Assembly (NCBI GenBank): GCA_020440605.1
Contig: JAGRNT010000015.1
Location: 58,602-122,601 of the forward strand
DNA: 64,000 nucleotides
Source of the DNA: a bacterium
GTDB lineage: Bacteria > 4484-113 > JAFGCY01
Direction of reading: 5' to 3'
Positions 28,022-35,758 of this stretch are shown here, in pieces. Positions within the stretch are counted from its first letter, which is position 1. Every line of letters begins with the position of its first letter. The notes beneath the pieces were generated by a model. That model did not search any database. It was given only the letters and a program-made list of their open reading frames with translations, and had not been told where the DNA came from. Both the position numbers and the translations under genes were made by a program.

Positions 28022-29154
28022 AGGCTGGTGAGCTCCTCGGCGATCAGGCTGGCCGGTGCGGGTTCAGGGGCCTCACGCCGCGGGGCATCCCAGACGCGCT
28101 CCAGCCAGTGCATGATCTCGCGGCCATCTGGGTTTGCATTCGCGGAGACATGCCCCTGTCCCGTGATCTGCAGCTGATGGGCATTGCCGAACTGCTGGCG
28201 GTCACGGTGCTGGGTGTCGGGAATCAGGAAGGCCGGAATTCCGGCCTGCAGCAGCTCGCCGACCGTGGCGGCACCGCTGCGGCCGATATAGAAATCTGCG
28301 GCCGCCATCACGCTCGCGCTGTCCTCCAGGAAACCGACCTGGCGGTACTGCACCGGGCGCTCGGGGAGCTGCGAACTGTCCACGGCTGACTGCATGAGCT
28401 GCATGCGTTCTCCTGCGACGTGCAGGAGCGCCAACTTGTTCCACTGCGGGTCGGGGCTGTCCGCCGCGCGCTTCAGGAATGAGACCACCGCCCGGTGTAC
28501 CGGAGTGGCACCGAGCGAGCCGCCCATGGCCACGATCAGGCGCCGGTCCGGATCGATCCCCAGCTCACGCAGCACGCGCACGCGGTTGCGGGAGACCGGC
28601 ATCGCCGGGTAGCCGCAGACACGCAGCTTGGCCTGGGAGCAGCGTCCGAGGAAACCCTCCGCGATCTGCGGGCTGGCGGTGAACACGCGCCAGGCCTGCG
28701 GGGCGAAATGCCAATTCACCGCCCCCGGCGGGTCGTCCAGGGTGATCAGGGCCACGGGTACATTGCGGTCCAGCGCGGCCCAGATCACCGGCGCACTCAC
28801 ATAGCCACCCGTGGCCAGCAGCAGTCCTGGCTGGTAGGCGTCCAGCATGCTGCGGGCCTGCAGGAAGGGCCTCCCGAACAGAATCGGCAGGATGTGCTGG
28901 CGGTAGTAGTTGAGGTTCTGGATGCTCAGCGCCCGGTAGGCAAAGCGGATGTCGAAGCGCTGGAAGGGGATCCCGGCGGCGGGCACGATCGTTGACTCGA
29001 TGCGGTCGCTGCCGAGCCACTGGAATTCCAGGTCCCGCACGCGGTGTTCCAGGGAACGCACCACTGCCAGAGCCGGAAAGACGTGTCCTGCGGAACCGCC
29101 CCCCGCCAGTAGAACGCGGCGGGCCGGGCTGTCCCTGTGTGAGCCGGTTGCCAT
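28012..29154 (-). CDS. murG: UDP-GlcNAc:undecaprenyl-pyrophosphoryl-MurNAc-pentapeptide GlcNAc-transferase
   Basis: 380 residues; makes lipid II at the inner face of the cytoplasmic membrane. LLAGGGSAGHVFPALAV is the N-terminal loop, with GATPVHRAVVSFL and RSGAATVGELLQAGIP for sugar-nucleotide binding. The ATG at 29154 has no ribosome binding site but a TAAGAT box seven bases upstream, so it is likely leaderless. The wider frame upstream overlaps the helicase tail and is not coding. It is followed by the overlapping amidase gene. Confidence 0.92.
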   Translation of the reverse strand: MATGSHRDSPARRVLLAGGGSAGHVFPALAVVRSLEHRVRDLEFQWLGSDRIESTIVPAAGIPFQRFDIRFAYRALSIQNLNYYRQHILPILFGRPFLQARSMLDAYQPGLLLATGGYVSAPVIWAALDRNVPVALITLDDPPGAVNWHFAPQAWRVFTASPQIAEGFLGRCSQAKLRVCGYPAMPVSRNRVRVLRELGIDPDRRLIVAMGGSLGATPVHRAVVSFLKRAADSPDPQWNKLALLHVAGERMQLMQSAVDSSQLPERPVQYRQVGFLEDSASVMAAADFYIGRSGAATVGELLQAGIPAFLIPDTQHRDRQQFGNAHQLQITGQGHVSANANPDGREIMHWLERVWDAPRREAPEPAPASLIAEELTSLWQ

Positions 29155-29161
29155 CCCGTAT

Positions 29162-29167
29162 ATCTTA
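29162..29167 (-). promoter_or_regulatory. -10 box of the leaderless murG promoter
   Basis: TAAGAT seven bases before the murG ATG on the minus strand, just downstream of the helicase stop codon. Confidence 0.5.
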
Positions 29168-29218
29168 GCGCGGGCCGCAGTGCTTCGGCCTGAACATGTG
29201 TCAGGCACGGACGATTTG

Positions 29219-30670
29219 CTACGCGCCGCCGCCCTGGCTTCCGCCTCCGCCGCCCCCACCACCGCGCCGGCCTCGCCCGCCGCGTCGCCTCCGGGAACTG
29301 CTGCGCGGTGCGGAATCGGAACCTTCAGCTGCTGGGGAACGGTTCTCGGCTGAGGGCTGCTGGCCCTCACCGCTGCGCGCCGATCCCCCGGAACGCCCAC
29401 GGCCACCACGGCCCCTGCCACTCCGGCCACGTCCACCGCCACCAGAGCTCTCTTCTCGGGGAGCGGCACCCGGCTGGTTTCCCGCTTCCTCACCGAAGCG
29501 CAGGATCCGCTCACCGATGAAGCGCTCAATGCGCTGCACGCCCCGGCTTTCGCTGCGATCGGCGAGTGTCAGCGCCAGGCCGGACTCGCCGGCGCGCGCC
29601 GTGCGGCCCACACGGTGCACGTAGTCCTCGGGATCCGTCGGCACGTCGAAGTTGACGACGAGCTCCACGCTGTCGATGTCCAGCCCGCGGCTGGCGACAT
29701 CCGTGGCGACCAGGATCCTGAGCTTGCCCTCCTTGAAACGGTTCAGCGCCTCCTGGCGCTCGGACTGGATCCGGTCTGCGTGCAGGCTGGCAACCTTGCG
29801 GTTGTCACGCGCGAGGCTGCGCGCCAGGTCATCGGTGCGCTTCTTCGTGCGGCAGAAGATGATCACGCTCTGCCAGTCCCGCTCGTCCAGCACCTCGGCC
29901 AGGGCGCGGTCCTTCTGCTCGTTGCTGACCTCCAGCAGGTTGTGCTTGAGGCGGCTGGGTGGCTTGGTGCGCCCGATGCGGATCTCCTCGGGGTAGAACA
30001 TGAAGTCCGTTGTCAGCTTCTTGATCGCCGGCGTCAGCGTGGCCGTCATCATCAGGGTCTGGCGGCGGGCCGGCATGCGGTTGAGGATCGTCGAGAGATC
30101 GAGGATGAAGCCCATGTCGAACATGCGGTCCGCCTCATCCAGCACGACATGCGTCAGGTCGTCAAACTGCATCCAGCCGTGCTGCATCAGGTCCAGCAGG
30201 CGGCCCGGGGCGGCCACCACCACCTCGCGGCCCTCATTGAGCGCGCTGATCTGCGGTCCGTCACTCACGCCGCCGTAGACGGCCACGGCGCGCACGTTCG
30301 TCAGTTCCGCGAGGGCCTGCACCTGCTCGGTGATCTGCTGCACCAGCTCGCGCGTCGGTGCGAGGATCACGGCCTGCGGCTTGAGCGGGCGGGCCGGTTC
30401 GCGGTCGATCAGGGCCTGCAGGATCGGCAGGGCAAAGGCCCCGGTCTTGCCGGTGCCGGTCTGCGCGATGCCATAGAGATCCTGGCCGCTGAGCGCCACC
30501 GGAATCACCTTCTCCTGCACGGGCGAGGGCCGGGTCCAGCCCAGCCTCGTGATGTTGGCGAGCAGTTCCGGCCGCAGCTTCAGCTCGGCGAAAGTCTCCA
30601 CGCTGCCGACGAGCCCGGTGTCGTCAGCGGCGGGAGCACCGCCGGAATTCGCGTCTTCTTCATTATTCAT
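29219..30670 (-). CDS. DEAD-box RNA helicase with RGG tail (RhlE-like)
   Basis: About 483 residues from the ATG at 30670 (a GTG two codons upstream is possible). Motifs in order: Q motif PSPVQ, AQTGTGKT (I), PTRELV (Ia), VLDEADRMFDMGF (II), TATLT (III, instead of SAT), RTARAG with HRVGRT (VI). The C-terminal 100 residues are Arg/Gly/Ser-rich with many RGR and GRG units, as in cold-shock and ribosome-assembly helicases. TATAAT lies ten bases before the ATG, so any leader is two to four bases long. Confidence 0.9.
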   Translation of the reverse strand: MNNEEDANSGGAPAADDTGLVGSVETFAELKLRPELLANITRLGWTRPSPVQEKVIPVALSGQDLYGIAQTGTGKTGAFALPILQALIDREPARPLKPQAVILAPTRELVQQITEQVQALAELTNVRAVAVYGGVSDGPQISALNEGREVVVAAPGRLLDLMQHGWMQFDDLTHVVLDEADRMFDMGFILDLSTILNRMPARRQTLMMTATLTPAIKKLTTDFMFYPEEIRIGRTKPPSRLKHNLLEVSNEQKDRALAEVLDERDWQSVIIFCRTKKRTDDLARSLARDNRKVASLHADRIQSERQEALNRFKEGKLRILVATDVASRGLDIDSVELVVNFDVPTDPEDYVHRVGRTARAGESGLALTLADRSESRGVQRIERFIGERILRFGEEAGNQPGAAPREESSGGGGRGRSGRGRGGRGRSGGSARSGEGQQPSAENRSPAAEGSDSAPRSSSRRRRGGRGRRGGGGGGGGSQGGGA

Positions 30671-30680
30671 AGGCACCGAG

Positions 30681-30686
30681 ATTATA
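30681..30686 (-). promoter_or_regulatory. -10 box of the helicase gene
   Basis: TATAAT on the minus strand, ten bases before the ATG and four before a GTG. Gives an almost leaderless mRNA. Confidence 0.5.
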
Positions 30687-30758
30687 GCGGTGCGGGCAGA
30701 TCAGGGTCCGCCGCCGGGCAATCCCCTGCCCGATCCCGTTTCAGCCCCGCTGCCGTGC

Positions 30759-30764
30759 TAGCAT
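30759..30764 (+). promoter_or_regulatory. -10 box of a leaderless promoter
   Basis: TAGCAT, then CTGCGC, then the ATG at 30771. No ribosome binding site. Confidence 0.45.
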
Positions 30765-30770
30765 CTGCGC

Positions 30771-31187
30771 ATGCTCTTCGCCGTCTGCCGCATGCTGGCC
30801 GTGCTCTGTGCGATCCTCGCCGGCTGGTGCCTGGGCCAGTCTAGCCCGGACTGGCGCGCGGATGTGGAGGCCACGCGCGACGACGGCTGCATGCCGCGGC
30901 TGTTCGGCATCGGCAACGGCATGGCGCGCCTGCGCCTGTTCGGTGGCAATCCGCTGGCCGGCACGGGAGCGATGCTGCTCTGGCTGCTCGCTGGCCTGCT
31001 GCTGGCTGTGTATGGATTCCGGGACGCACTTGACGGTGCAGCCGCTGGCAACACCGAGACCGGCTGGGGAAGCTACGGGATCATGCTGCTTTTCCAGCCC
31101 GCCAGCTGGATCATGCTCGGCAGCTTCGCCTTCGGTTATGTCGCCAGCAAAATGCATTCGGAGCAGGGTGACGGACCACAGCAGTGA
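30771..31187 (+). CDS. Small membrane protein with three hydrophobic helices
   Basis: 138 residues. The first helix (1-20, CRMLAVLCAILAGWCLG) looks like a signal anchor; two more lie near 66-84 (GAMLLWLLAGLLLAVYG) and 103-125. The polar loop 25-60 faces the outside if the first helix is a signal peptide. No family recognised. Divergent from the helicase gene. Confidence 0.6.
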   Translation: MLFAVCRMLAVLCAILAGWCLGQSSPDWRADVEATRDDGCMPRLFGIGNGMARLRLFGGNPLAGTGAMLLWLLAGLLLAVYGFRDALDGAAAGNTETGWGSYGIMLLFQPASWIMLGSFAFGYVASKMHSEQGDGPQQ

Positions 31188-31273
31188 AGCCTGTCTTCAA
31201 GGCTCGTTGTCAACGCCGGACTGTAATACTGCAACTTCGCGAATCTCATAGCCTGCAACACAGCACGAACTTA
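31188..31273. other. Short gap before the duplicated module
   Basis: Nothing recognisable. It precedes the left copy of the 668-base tandem duplication. Confidence 0.4.
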
Positions 31274-31334
31274 CTTGCCAAAATGAATATTAATAGAGTG
31301 CCGCCATCGGCATGTCCCACCAAGGACATTCCGT

Positions 31335-31340
31335 TATACT
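31335..31340 (+). promoter_or_regulatory. -10 box of a leaderless promoter, copy 1
   Basis: TATACT, then GCGGAT, then the ATG at 31347. The upstream TGCCGCCATCGGCA palindrome (31309-31322 region) and AT-rich ATGAATATTAATAGA are conserved in the second copy and could be operator sites. Confidence 0.6.
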
Positions 31341-31346
31341 GCGGAT

Positions 31347-31655
31347 ATGGATCTCGTCGCCACACGGATCAAGCTCAGCCTCAGCGGCATGTTCGGCAGG
31401 AGCGGCCGCTACTACGAGTTCCGCGAGCCGGTAGAGCTTATTGCCGAAACGGAAGAACATGGTGCCTGGATTCACCGGCTGGATGCCCTCGGAATCTGGA
31501 CCGTGGAACCAGGCAGAGCTGACAGCCTGGCTGCATTGCTGGAGCTGCTCGATGCCGAATTCGGGGACTATGGAAAGCCCGACCTGGAATTCGACCAACC
31601 CGCTGCGACAGAGGCATACAAGCGCTTCCAGCAGGTGGTCAAGCGCGTTCTCTGA
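31347..31655 (+). CDS. HicB-like partner of a two-gene module, copy 1
   Basis: 102 residues. After a basic start (DLVATRIKLSLSG) it has the strand-turn-strand-helix pattern GAWIHRLDALGIWTVEP...LAALLELLDAEF, which resembles the partial RNase-H fold of HicB antitoxins (strand, strand, then ALENL-type helix). Its TGA overlaps the next ATG (TGATG), so the pair is translationally coupled. It could be the antitoxin of the HicA-like protein that follows. The family call is an inference from pattern, not from strong motifs. Confidence 0.5.
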   Translation: MDLVATRIKLSLSGMFGRSGRYYEFREPVELIAETEEHGAWIHRLDALGIWTVEPGRADSLAALLELLDAEFGDYGKPDLEFDQPAATEAYKRFQQVVKRVL

Positions 31656-31936
31656 TGGTTGCCAGGGATTCAAAGGCAATCCTGCGTGCACTGAAGAGTA
31701 AGGGTTTCGAGGTTCAGGGAAGTCATCACCTGCGACTTGTACTGGTGGTCAACGGTGTCAAGTTTGGCATCAGCACATACATCAGCCATGGACACAAGGA
31801 TTATGGCGACACGTTGCTTGCGCTGATGTCCCGCCAGCTGTACCTGAGCAAACAGGAATTGCTGGACTTCATCGACTGCCGTATGGGCGGAGAGGACTAT
31901 GTGGCACTCATGCAGGTGCGCGGGCATCTCGTCTGA
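31655..31936 (+). CDS. HicA-like small protein, copy 1
   Basis: 93 residues. The start ILRALKSKGFEVQGSHH has the helix-strand-Gly-Ser-His pattern of HicA mRNA interferases, whose catalytic His follows Gly-Ser. It then has a strand (VNGVKFGISTYISHG) and a C-terminal helix pair (LLALMSRQLYLSKQELLDFI). It is longer than typical HicA (about 60-90). Encoded immediately after the HicB-like gene. If it is a toxin, the copy at 32323 would be a paralogue. Confidence 0.5.
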   Translation: MVARDSKAILRALKSKGFEVQGSHHLRLVLVVNGVKFGISTYISHGHKDYGDTLLALMSRQLYLSKQELLDFIDCRMGGEDYVALMQVRGHLV

Positions 31937-32002
31937 GCCGGCTTGCCAAAATGAATATTTATAGACTGCCGCCATCGGCATGCCTCACGAAGGACATTCC
32001 GT

Positions 32003-32008
32003 TATACT
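32003..32008 (+). promoter_or_regulatory. -10 box of a leaderless promoter, copy 2
   Basis: TATACT, GCGGAT and ATG at 32015, identical in spacing to the first copy. Confidence 0.6.
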
Positions 32009-32014
32009 GCGGAT

Positions 32015-32323
32015 ATGGATCTCGTCGCCACACGGATCAAGCTCAGCCTCAGCGGTATATTCGGCAAAAGCGGCCGCTACTACGAGTTCAGCGGCCCGCT
32101 GGAGCTGGTAGTTGAGCAGATCGATGCGGACTGCTGGATGTACAGGATTGATGCTCTGAATCTATGGGCTGCTGAACCTGGACGCTCAGAATGCGCCGGC
32201 AGCTTTGCGCAGTTGTTCGACGAGCACTATGACAACTATGGCCTGCTTGACCCCGAGACTGCCACTGAAGGTGCAAGACAGGTACAGGCGCATTTACTTG
32301 AATTGATCAAGAAAGTGTACTGA
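32015..32323 (+). CDS. HicB-like partner of a two-gene module, copy 2
   Basis: 102 residues, nearly identical to the first copy up to about residue 29, then diverging (CWMYRIDALNLWAAEP) while keeping the strand-helix pattern. The TGA again overlaps the next start. Unlike a simple decaying copy, the frame and spacing are intact, so both pairs are probably under selection. Confidence 0.5.
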   Translation: MDLVATRIKLSLSGIFGKSGRYYEFSGPLELVVEQIDADCWMYRIDALNLWAAEPGRSECAGSFAQLFDEHYDNYGLLDPETATEGARQVQAHLLELIKKVY

Positions 32324-32604
32324 TGACTTCGCGATTGACGCGGAACATCAAACGAGCCCTGCTGAAAAACGGCTTTCGACTGCGGCACTCACATCACATG
32401 GAGTTTCAGCTCTTTGTAGACAACAAACCGGGCAAAATCCATACCTTCCTCAGTCACGGTCTGCAGGAATATGGTGATCCATTGCTGGCTGCCATGTCCC
32501 GTCAGCTACATCTCAGCAAACAGGAACTGCTGGACTTCATCGACTGCAGTATGAGCGGCACTGACTACCTGTTGCTCCTGCGTGAGCGTGGGCACATCGC
32601 CTGA
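32323..32604 (+). CDS. HicA-like small protein, copy 2
   Basis: 93 residues. IKRALLKNGFRLRHSHH keeps the HicA-like start and the His pair, and LSKQELLDFIDC is identical to copy 1. The central strand differs strongly (FVDNKPGKIHTFLSHG). Divergence in the middle with fixed ends fits a change of partner specificity, as in duplicated toxin-antitoxin pairs. Confidence 0.5.
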   Translation: MTSRLTRNIKRALLKNGFRLRHSHHMEFQLFVDNKPGKIHTFLSHGLQEYGDPLLAAMSRQLHLSKQELLDFIDCSMSGTDYLLLLRERGHIA

Positions 32605-32652
32605 AGAATCGCCCCCCGCTCCACGCCGCTCCTGCCCCACGCCCTTCATTGC

Positions 32653-32658
32653 TATAAT
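32653..32658 (+). promoter_or_regulatory. Probable -10 box of dcd
   Basis: TATAAT 53 bases before the dcd start. The preceding CCTTCA at normal -35 distance is poor. Confidence 0.45.
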
Positions 32659-32711
32659 CTCCCCGCGCGGTCAGCACAGCGCTCCCGCCGCCACGAGGAA
32701 GGAACAGACAC

Positions 32712-33269
32712 ATGTCCATCAAGAACGACCGCTGGATCCGCCAGATGGCCCAGAGCCACGGCATGATCGATCCCTTCACCGAGAAGCAGATCAGCAAGGG
32801 CAAGATCTCCTACGGGCTCTCGAGCTTCGGCTATGACATCCGCGTGGGCCGCGAATTCAAGATCTTCACCAACACGCATTCCAGCATCGTGGACCCCAAG
32901 AACTTCGACCCGCGTTCCTTCGTGGACTTCGAGGGCGATGTGGCGGTGATCCCGCCCAACAGCTTCGCCCTGGCCCGCAGCGTGGAATACATGAAGGTCC
33001 CGCGCGACGTGCTCTGCGTCTGCGTCGGCAAGAGTACCTACGCCCGCTGCGGCATCATCACGAACGTCACTCCATTGGAACCGGGCTGGGAAGGACACAT
33101 CACCCTCGAGATCAGCAACACCACCACGCTGCCGGCGAAGATCTATGCCAACGAGGGCCTGGTGCAGGTGCTGTTCTACCAGAGTGACGAGCCCTGCGAG
33201 ACCAGCTACGCCGACCGCTCGGGCAAGTACCAGGGCCAGCGCGGCATCACGATCCCGACTGTCAAGTAG
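32712..33269 (+). CDS. dcd: dCTP deaminase
   Basis: 185 residues; deaminates dCTP to dUTP for dTTP synthesis. [10 protein letters not shown] (38-47), [10 protein letters not shown] (106-115; Ser108, Arg112) and the catalytic Glu133 in GHITLEISN are present. A GAGGAAGGAA ribosome binding site precedes the ATG. Some family members are bifunctional dCTP deaminase/dUTPase, which cannot be told from sequence by eye. Confidence 0.93.
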   Translation: MSIKNDRWIRQMAQSHGMIDPFTEKQISKGKISYGLSSFGYDIRVGREFKIFTNTHSSIVDPKNFDPRSFVDFEGDVAVIPPNSFALARSVEYMKVPRDVLCVCVGKSTYARCGIITNVTPLEPGWEGHITLEISNTTTLPAKIYANEGLVQVLFYQSDEPCETSYADRSGKYQGQRGITIPTVK

Positions 33270-33299
33270 AAATCTAGGCCCATGGCCTGGCTAAGAGTG

Positions 33300-33425
33300 G
33301 TCAGTAGCCAGTGGTCAGATTCGGAAGCAGAATGAGAAGCAGAAGCAGCAAACCGATTTCTGCTGTTTCTGTTTCTGCCAACTGATTCTCTCCCTGACTA
33401 CTGACCACTGATGTCAGACCACTCC
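33300..33425. repeat. Heptamer-type repeats in inverted arrangement
   Basis: CAGTAGCCAGTGGTCAG and GAATGAGAAGCAGAAGCAG on the left, their complements on the right (TTTCTGTTTCTGCC, CTGACTACTGACCACTG). Lies between dcd and a lipoprotein gene on the same strand. Confidence 0.65.
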
Positions 33426-33442
33426 CTCTGATTAAATCTGGG

Positions 33443-33448
33443 TATAAT
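33443..33448 (+). promoter_or_regulatory. Probable -10 box of the PKD lipoprotein
   Basis: TATAAT about 27 bases before the ATG at 33476, which has GGGAGCG as ribosome binding site. Confidence 0.5.
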
Positions 33449-33475
33449 GGGCGGATAAGGACCAAGGGAGCGAAC

Positions 33476-35578
33476 ATGACGCAGGGACACATGGCCACTC
33501 GATTGCGACTGATCTGCCTCGCGGCACTGCTGCTGGCCCTGCTGCCCCCCGGCTGCTCCGGCAGGAATTCCAGCCCAGCAGTGAAGCCCCTGCTTCCCTC
33601 ATCAGGCGGCCTGCCGGCCCTTACCGATCTCACACTCTCTCCCCTGCCGCAGCGTAATGCTTCATACACCGAAGCCGATCTCCAGCTGGATGGCAGCGCT
33701 TTTGACAACGCCCTGCCTGACAACCTCGTCAGCCCCGACGGCGCCGTCGCCACCTTCACCCCTGACCACCCCGGCGGCAGTCCGGAGCACGGCCTGGCCT
33801 ACTGCATCTACCGCTTCAACATCCCCGGCTACGACCGAAATCCGCAGCTGCGCCTCGACTGGCAGAGCACTCCCCCCGCCGGCAGCCTGCACATCGCACT
33901 TGCCAACTGGACCAGCGGCCGCTGGGATGTCTTCCCCGCAGATCCCACAGCCTACCTCGACCTGCCCTCAATCTCGCCCTACATCCGCGCCGATGGCAGC
34001 GCTTTTGACGACACCCTGCTGTGCAGCGTGATCTGCAGCGGCACCCAGCCGGCTGAACTCGCCGCGATCCGCATCGGCGGCCTGGCCCCCGTGATCAGCC
34101 TGGCCTCCACCGCAAGCCTGACCGGCTTCGTGCCGATCAGCGGATCAATTGATGCCAGCGCATCCACCGATCCCGACGGCGAGATCGTCAGCTTCGCATG
34201 GGACCTCGATGGCGACGGGACCTTCGAACTCGAGAGCGGGCTCGTGGCTGTCCAGTCCATTGAGCGCAGCACGCCCGGCGGCTTCCTGGCCCAGGTCCGC
34301 GCCACTGACAACGACGGCGTGAGCAGCGTGCGCCAGGTCGCGGTGCGCGGCTTCAGCGAATGGCGGCACAGCTGGGGCGGAGGCGGCACGGATTCCTTCT
34401 GGGCCAGCGCCTATGACAACGTGGGCTCGCTGTACGTGGTGGGCAGCACCACCTCATATGGCGCCGGTGCGAGCGACGTGCTGCTGGCCTGCTTCGACCT
34501 CAGCGGCGAAATCGTCTGGCAGCAGGCCTGGGGCTCTGCCGGCAATGACTACGGCTGGAATCTCGGGATCGACAGCGATGGCAACATCGTGGTGCTCGCC
34601 AAGACCGATGACATGGGGGCCAGCCTGCTCAAGTTCCAGCCCGATGGCGAACTGATCTGGGCCCGGCGCTACAGCCCGCTGACCGACGACTTCAGCGCGG
34701 TATCCCTGGCCGTGGACGGCACCGACATCTACTTCTGCGGTTATGAAAACGTCACGGGCCAGGTCAACCAGGCTGTCATCGCCAGGGTGGATGGCAACGG
34801 CGACATGCTCTGGCTGCGCAGCTGGGAGAACGGCGCCGTGCGCTTCAGCGACATGACCGTCTACCGGCCCTCGATCGCCACGCGCGCGGTCACCGTCTGC
34901 GGCTCGCATGACGGCGATGTCCTGCTGCTGGCGCTGGATACCGACGGCACGTTCGTGTACGCCGAAAGCTGGGGCGGCCCGGACACCGAGAGTGGCCAGT
35001 CACTGTTCGCACGCGGCCCGGCCAATGCCAAGCTCTGGGTGGGCGGCAGCTTGGCGGAGGGCAACCAGCGCAAGTGCCTGGTGCTGGAGCGCAGCAATTC
35101 CGCTCCCATCGCCCGGGTCTGGGACGCCGGTTCCACGGATGACGACGACGAGGTGGCGCTGGGAATCGTGGATGGCAACAATGGCAACTTCTTCGTGAGC
35201 GGCTGGTCCGCCAGCTTCGGTGACGGCCCGGACGGGATCCTGCTGGATTTCTCCAAGAGCGGTGCACTGCAGTCCAGCATCAGTCTGCATGATCTCGGCA
35301 ACGACATCCAGTTCAACGGCGAACTGAACATGCTGGCCGGCCAGGCCCTGGTCTGCCTCGGTGTGGCGGAGCGTTCCCAGGGCACTGTCTGGAACCCTGC
35401 CTCTGGCAGCGTCAGCACCGTCAACCGCGAGTGGCAGGATCTTGTCAACAGCATCACGAATGTCAGTGTCAACGGCTCTGCACTGAGCGGCACAATCACG
35501 GACACCACGGGGGCCGTGCTTGACAGCGGCGGCGGTGGCGTGACCGACGGGATCATCGCCGTGCGCGCCGCCAACTAG
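33476..35578 (+). CDS. PKD-domain lipoprotein with beta-propeller-like repeats
   Basis: 700 residues. Signal peptide ending in PPGC (lipobox, Cys27). Residues about 60-205 form a beta-rich domain containing TSGRWDVF, homologous by eye to the region before the PKD domain in the lipoprotein at 9060-10979. A PKD domain follows (about 208-295; SASTDPDGEIVSFAWDLDGDG). From about 298 there are at least six repeats of the type W-G-x2-G-x-D...G-x-L-Y-V-V-G-S-T, as in SBBP/kelch-like beta-propellers. GGGAGCG precedes the ATG. Likely a surface protein; ligand unknown. Confidence 0.75.
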   Translation: MTQGHMATRLRLICLAALLLALLPPGCSGRNSSPAVKPLLPSSGGLPALTDLTLSPLPQRNASYTEADLQLDGSAFDNALPDNLVSPDGAVATFTPDHPGGSPEHGLAYCIYRFNIPGYDRNPQLRLDWQSTPPAGSLHIALANWTSGRWDVFPADPTAYLDLPSISPYIRADGSAFDDTLLCSVICSGTQPAELAAIRIGGLAPVISLASTASLTGFVPISGSIDASASTDPDGEIVSFAWDLDGDGTFELESGLVAVQSIERSTPGGFLAQVRATDNDGVSSVRQVAVRGFSEWRHSWGGGGTDSFWASAYDNVGSLYVVGSTTSYGAGASDVLLACFDLSGEIVWQQAWGSAGNDYGWNLGIDSDGNIVVLAKTDDMGASLLKFQPDGELIWARRYSPLTDDFSAVSLAVDGTDIYFCGYENVTGQVNQAVIARVDGNGDMLWLRSWENGAVRFSDMTVYRPSIATRAVTVCGSHDGDVLLLALDTDGTFVYAESWGGPDTESGQSLFARGPANAKLWVGGSLAEGNQRKCLVLERSNSAPIARVWDAGSTDDDDEVALGIVDGNNGNFFVSGWSASFGDGPDGILLDFSKSGALQSSISLHDLGNDIQFNGELNMLAGQALVCLGVAERSQGTVWNPASGSVSTVNREWQDLVNSITNVSVNGSALSGTITDTTGAVLDSGGGGVTDGIIAVRAAN

Positions 35579-35702
35579 GTAGTGGTCAGAAGTCAGTGGT
35601 CAGGGAGAGAATCAGTTGGCAGAAACAGAAACAGCAGACTGTTCACAGTTTTCTGCAGATTCTCATTCTGCTTCTGCTTCCGGATCTGTCCACTGTCCAC
35701 TC
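35579..35702. repeat. Heptamer-type repeats in inverted arrangement
   Basis: AGTGGTCAGAAGTCAGTGGTCAG at the left with GCAGAAACAGAAACAGCAG, and TTCTCATTCTGCTTCTGCTT with TGTCCACTGTCCACT at the right. Between converging genes. Confidence 0.65.
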
Positions 35703-35732
35703 AAAAAAAAACCGCAGCCCGGAGGCCGCGGT
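35703..35732 (-). terminator. Rho-independent terminator (minus strand)
   Basis: ACCGC-A-GCC-CGGA-GGC-C-GCGGT stem with nine A on the plus-strand 5' side, giving a U run on the minus strand. Follows the redoxin lipoprotein, including its proposed read-through extension. Confidence 0.8.
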
Positions 35733-35758
35733 CCTTATTCCTGGTTGGATTCCTCGAG

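Larger units (their letters stand above)
31274..32604 (+). repeat. Tandem duplication of a two-gene module with its promoter
   Basis: The sequence beginning CTTGCCAAAATGAATATT at 31274 recurs at 31942, exactly 668 bases later. Promoter, the first 20 codons of the first gene and the C-terminal end of the second gene are nearly identical; the middles have diverged. This is an old direct duplication that still keeps both frames open. Confidence 0.85.
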
